A DNA stretch of 64,000 nt from positions 9,913,001-9,977,000 of the forward strand of contig CAMQGK010000567.1 in NCBI GenBank assembly GCA_947000775.1, read 5' to 3'. Shown here piece after piece: positions 60,301 through 64,000 of this stretch. The DNA comes from Pterois miles (lineage: Eukaryota > Chordata > Actinopteri > Perciformes > Scorpaenidae). The position numbers and the translations under genes are program-made. How positions within the stretch are numbered: the stretch's first letter is position 1; every line of letters begins with the position of its first letter. The notes beneath the pieces were generated by a model that had not been told where the DNA came from, made no database searches, and was given only the letters and a program-made list of their open reading frames with translations.

Positions 60301-63300
60301 GGTGGATGTTCTTCCAGCGACCTTCCAGCTGCTTCTTCACACAGTCCAACTCGATCCTGTTCAACTGCAAAGACATCAGCTGTCAAACATCATATCACCG
60401 ATGACCACAGACCAAAGCCTTACATATATCACTGGGATGTTACTGACCTTACACTCCATCTCAGTGGAGATTCTGTCAATAACTTTGTGCCAGTCCTGCT
60501 CCTGGCCGGTCACCTTGTTCAGCACCTCGTGGAACATGGCATAGAGCTGCTCTATCGCAGAGTCAAACTGCAGACAGCTTACTTTATCACTTTTATCTGC
60601 TTTTTTCTGGTGTCAGGAGACAACAAGAAGTAGTTCAGAGTAAGTAGGATATAAGATAAGATAAGATGAACCTTTATTAATCCCCGGAGGGAAATTCGGG
60701 AACACTAAAATTCGGGGACACTGAAATTAAATATCGGAAACTTTCCAGATGAAGAACACACATTAATATATTCAACTTCATTTCACTGAAACAAGTATCT
60801 TTTGAATCTAAAACTTGGCGTGAAGATTACATTTTTTATTTATTCATTTGGCAGATGTTACATTAATGTCTTTTTCTACAGAAGCAACAACAAAATTGAA
60901 GGAGGCCACTGTCATGTGTGGATAACTTATTAATTACATCCATACTTTTTTTATAAGCTTCTGTAATTCCAGTAGCTCTTAGATACAATCCTAAAGCAGT
61001 TTTATGGGTGGTTTCACAAGCCAACATTTAGACTGTTTTAATCAAACTCTGGTGCAGTTCATTTAGGCATTTGTGAACGCAATAATCATACTCTGGTGCG
61101 GAACAAAACAACCAAGCAAACCAAAAACGCAGGCTGGCTGTGTGTTGTTGAGATGGACACAGGTAAACGACAGGTAGACATGAGTGGGAGAGGTTGTACT
61201 GATGTTTGCTTGACATCTGGGCCAAAGATAACGTGCAGAATATGAAAAATAGACCACAAAAATAGTGTCATTGGAGATTAACTGGAGGAGAAAGGATTCA
61301 TGCTCACAGTAGATTGGAGCCGAGTTAAAGCGCAACAGGACTCAATATGGCTGGACCGTGTATGGTCAGTCTGTGAATTTGTGGCTAAATTGTTACACAG
61401 TCAGTGGTCATGTCTACATTGTTAAATCCATTAGTACATGTCCACCAGGTCCTGGCCATTCAATCAGTGACGTACCCTATCATGGAACGCACCTGATTGG
61501 TCCCAGGTTTTCTTTTTGCTTGCCATTTCAAACAGGAAACAGTATGGCATCCAGCTTGTAACTGTGCTTTTCCATTTAAGCAGTATACCAAAATCTACTT
61601 CTGAACATTTTAAGCGAGAAACGGCTATGCTACTGATGAATTTTGTTTCATTTTAGAACTAGATCGCCTAGTTTCACAACTTTGAAACAATGACTCGCAT
61701 GTGTCACACTGGATGGGCTGATCTGCATAAAGGACTGTTCCCGCCTTTTCATCTTGAAAGAGTAACGGCCAATGAGGAGTCATCAAGGTGGCAGCTCTCA
61801 AGATGGAAAAGATTAATTTGTTCCTTCCAACACACCCCTCAGCAAATGCATTTTTTATTTGGTCCACTATTGTGTACTGTGAAACCAAACCAGACTAAAT
61901 AGAAAACAACCCAAAAGTATCAATTTCAGTCTGATTTGGACTAGCCAAATGAACTATGGCTTGTGAAAGCACCCTAAGTCTACTTCATTATCAAATGAAT
62001 AAAAAGAAATAAACATCTGTACAGATCATAAAGCCCGCTGAGGCAAATTTGTGATCCTGGCCTATACAAATAAAACTGATTTGACATATTGCAGATATAT
62101 AGGCCAATGTCTCCACCACACCTGTAAGACTAATCTAATCCAGTCACGATCATGATCCTCCCTCCTCTCAGCACGTAACACATAGTACAGACCTGTCTGA
62201 CTCTTTCTTGTGCTATGCACAGTATTAAGTTACTTACGAGTTCACTCTCAACCATCTGCTTGTCAGCCTTCTTTTCTTGTAGCTCCTCTGTCATCTTGTA
62301 TAGCTCCTGTGGAAACCAGAGTAGCCATATTAAGCAATAATTAACAGAGAGGAGAGTAGAAAAATGTATTTCTGGTACACAAAGTTAAGCGGATTTTTCA
62401 GACCGTCCTCTTAGAAATTACTGGCTACTTTTACTTCTTCAGGACTCAAACAGGCCAATATCGTTTAGTTTTAACAGGTCAAAAGCCTAAAAGATTGTGA
62501 ACCACTACTATTCTGTCAGGAGTGGATGGATTAGAGTTTATGCATATTTTCAGTATCACTATCATTACTATAACACCTTGTTTAAAGCAATAAAGGTATG
62601 TGATGATTGATTATTATTATTACACTGTCACGCCAATTAGTTGGAAAATTTAACTTGGGCTGTCAAAGTTAACGAGATAACGCATTAACGCAACCGATCT
62701 TTCGGAAGATGTAGCAGGCTGTTTTAAAAGCTAGAGTGAAGATACTGGCATCATATGACACTAGAAAACCTAAGTAATCCATTGGTACAAACCATCATAC
62801 TTTGTCGCAATGGAGGCTAAATTATACTCCAAACTTGTGTTAAACTTTGACAAGGAAAAACTGGAATGGCCATTTTCAAAGGGGTTCCTTAACCTCTGAC
62901 CTCAAGCTATGCGAGTGAAAATGGGTTCTATGGGTACTCACGAGTCTCCCCTTTATAGACATGCCCACTTTATGATAATCACATGCAGTTTGGGACAAGT
63001 CATAGTCAAGTCAGCACACTGACAGCTGTTGTTGCCTGCTGCAGTTTGCCATATTATGATTTGAGCATATTGTTTTATGCTAAAATATTTGTCATTATTA
63101 ATTGATGATTGTTAATTGAGTTCCAGTGAATAAACATGTACATACAGTACATTTGCACAAAGTAGCATATTTGCCCACTCTCATGTTGTTAATAGTATTA
63201 AATACTTGACAACTCCATTTAAGTTACAGTTTGAACAGTTAAAAAAAATTGTGATTAATTTGCGATTAATCATTATCTATTGACAGCCTTAGTTTTAACA

Positions 63301-64000
63301 TTTTAAAAAGTTAGTACATCATCTGACAGTAATCGTGAGTCAAAATGGAAATATACAGTATATAGTTAAGAAAATACAGAGACAAAGCAAGTTGTTTGTT
63401 TGTTTACCTCTATGTGGCTCTGTTTCTGTCTGTTGTCGTCATGTAGATATTTGGTGGTTTCATGCAGCTTTTCACACTCGGCCTGGAGCTGCAGGATCAC
63501 CTTCTGCACATCGCTCACCAGCTCCACGTTCTGAGACACACACATATATATACACAATTAAACACACACAGTCATGCTAAAATATATAGTCATCACTGCT
63601 CACCATCAGCTTGTGGAGTAAATGAAGTTGCAGTAAATACAGTAAATCTGCACACATGCATTTCGTTTCGTCCCCCTAACTGTCCCTCAGCAGCCTGTCC
63701 CCCTGTCTGACCTGATCTTGTAGGTCTCAGTCTGTTGTTCTCACCACAGTTAAAGCCTGTTTATCCTTCAGCTGCTTCACGTCCTCCTCCAGCTTCTGCA
63801 CGGAAATCCTGCACAATAGTACAAATATGAACATAGACCAACACCTGACCCAATCTGAACACTCACAAAGGGCTAAAATAGGGCTAAAAAAGGGTGATTA
63901 TAGATGTGTGGAGAGGCACCCAATATTCAAACGATGCTCACATAACTAAAGAACAAACATCTCAAACTCAAGTGTTTTTATTTTCTAAAGAATCTGTCAA
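54655..64000 (-). CDS. qrich2: Glutamine-rich protein 2 (QRICH2), 3' part only, 11 exons, last 385 aa
   Basis: Flagellar protein; QRICH2 loss in human causes malformed sperm flagella. Minus-strand exons: 63808-63745, 63530-63408, 62306-62238, 60606-60448, 60364-60246, 59440-59375, 59031-58975, 57987-57837, 57230-57122, 56758-56648 and 54785-54655. All joins keep phase. The first exons are a charged coiled coil (ISVQKLEEDVKQLKDKQ, NVELVSDVQKVILQLQAECE). The DUF4795-type region follows: QEQDWHKVIDRISTEM, then LDCVKKQLEGRWKNI, then RFHCLSCDRPVVM with a CxxC pair. Later come RSCGGSHTV and VDIIGQDGHIYKGR, both matching the QRICH2 C-terminus as I remember it, then a Ser/His-rich tail. The Gln-rich N-terminal part lies beyond 64000. 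The 59031 acceptor is weak. A block present in human QRICH2 between the CxxC exon and RSCGGSHT is not found. Convergent with ubald2. Confidence 0.9.
55080..55818 (-). pseudogene. Reverse transcriptase C-terminal remnant in the LINE copy
   Basis: Two overlapping frames (55818-55456 and 55628-55080) together cover the RT C-terminal third. The change of frame means a frameshift, and the catalytic motif is missing. It is not a host gene although it sits inside a qrich2 intron. Confidence 0.8.
55081..56157 (-). mobile_element. Internally deleted non-LTR retrotransposon with 12-bp target duplication
   Basis: Flanked by perfect duplications CTTTATTGAATT (55069-55080 and 56158-56169). The minus strand encodes, from about 55818 down, the part after the RT core: RISTAKSEAMVLSRK, EFKYLGVLFASEG, ELSRKAKLSIYRSVFVPTLS, GFLRRMAGISLRDR and PTGRRPWGRPRTTWKDYI. 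It changes frame near 55500-55600. The 3' end is (GAGAT)n. The FADD catalytic part is absent: DNA of 5'-type (55790-56157) runs straight into the C-terminal RT region. It is a dead copy of a teleost LINE whose clade I cannot fix. Confidence 0.85.
57241..57301. repeat. (CA)n microsatellite in qrich2 intron
   Basis: About 30 CA-type units with CGCACG interruptions, 11 bases upstream (gene strand) of the 57230 exon and thus overlapping its acceptor region. On the gene strand it is a GT-rich tract ending just before the TTGACTGGTTAG acceptor. Confidence 0.9.
57595..57770. repeat. Partial GGCTGTCAA-family element, copy 3
   Basis: TTTTAACACCACTAATTTCT and GGAATCCATTGGTACCAACC match the family at 44458-45101 and 62657-63288. 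Only the inner-left part is present and no terminus is seen. Confidence 0.6.
58165..58235 (+). repeat. Short SINE-tail fragment
   Basis: ACTTTATTTATAGAGCACTT and ACAAAGTGCTTTACGG are the end of a common teleost SINE. Confidence 0.5.
59164..59330. repeat. Partial GGCTGTCAA-family element, copy 4
   Basis: GAGCTGTCAAACGATTAAAA, CGTGATTAATAGCATG and AAAGGGAGATTTGTCTAG correspond to one end of the family. The rest is missing. Confidence 0.65.
60650..60735 (-). repeat. Retroposon 3' tail, minus orientation
   Basis: Plus strand reads (GATAA)n, CCTTTATTAATCCCCGGAGG and GAAATTCGGG, the inverse of a LINE/SINE 3' end. Confidence 0.65.
61006..61975. mobile_element. Candidate non-autonomous DNA transposon, 17-bp inverted ends
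   Basis: GGGTGGTTTCACAAGCC (61006-61022) is inverted at 61959-61975 (GGCTTGTGAAAGCACCC) with one mismatch. The 970 bases between carry no transposase frame that I recognise. The target duplication is not obvious. Lies in a qrich2 intron. Confidence 0.65.
62657..63288. mobile_element. Non-autonomous GGCTGTCAA-ended element, copy 5, both ends present
   Basis: Starts GGGCTGTCAAAGTTAACG and ends TCTATTGACAGCC. It shares ATCCATTGGTACAAACCAT, GGGTACTCACGAGTCTCCCC and TTATGATAATCACATGCAG with copy 1. Length 632 bp. No transposase frame. Lies in a qrich2 intron. Confidence 0.8.
63809..64000. other. qrich2: qrich2 intron at the window edge
   Basis: Upstream of the exon at 63808-63745 on the gene strand. 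No further exon is visible before the window ends. Confidence 0.5.

Overview
The window is vertebrate nuclear DNA, almost certainly from a ray-finned (teleost) fish. Its genes have short exons with GT-AG introns, vertebrate orthologues are recognisable, and non-coding DNA is AT-rich and crowded with teleost-type interspersed repeats and microsatellites. Nothing bacterial or viral is visible. Four protein-coding genes can be supported, and all other long ORFs look like chance reading frames or repeat-derived.

Layout, left to right. (1) nme4, minus strand, 960-3917: five coding exons for a 204-residue mitochondrial-type nucleoside diphosphate kinase. (2) 3960-23600: about 20 kb with no gene I can support, holding decayed LINE, SINE and DNA-transposon copies, a 40-bp tandem repeat and several AT-rich foldback elements. 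(3) foxj1a, minus strand, coding 23676-26771: two coding exons for a 469-residue forkhead factor, the master regulator of motile cilia. A probable non-coding first exon ends at 27468, and its promoter (27682-27765) carries a TATA-like box, an RFX X-box-like site and a CCAAT box. (4) 27.8-33.4 kb: intergenic DNA of simple and interspersed repeats. (5) ubald2, plus strand, 33910-45630: three coding exons, 174 residues, divergent from foxj1a, with a promoter carrying four CCAAT motifs and a perfect CRE palindrome. (6) 45.6-54.6 kb: a repeat-rich convergent intergenic region. (7) qrich2, minus strand, 54655 to beyond 64000: eleven 3' coding exons giving the C-terminal 385 residues of a sperm-flagellum protein; the 5' part lies outside the window.

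The order foxj1 - ubald2 - qrich2 matches the human 17q25 neighbourhood as I remember it. It places a ciliogenesis transcription factor close to a flagellar structural gene. nme4 is on 16p13.3 in human, so its place here reflects fish-specific or ancestral linkage.

The most notable repeat structure is a family of roughly 600-760 bp AT-rich foldback (long inverted repeat) elements. They have ends ATGGAGGACGGAACCTGCC / GGCAGGTTCCGTCCTCCAT and at least six copies plus two fragments in 64 kb. Two copies have recognisable but diverged 8-bp flanking duplications, and the central spacer keeps an octamer motif ATGCAAAT in at least two copies. I see no autonomous partner and claim no function. Exon boundaries were read by eye and checked by reading-frame phase; no database search was possible.
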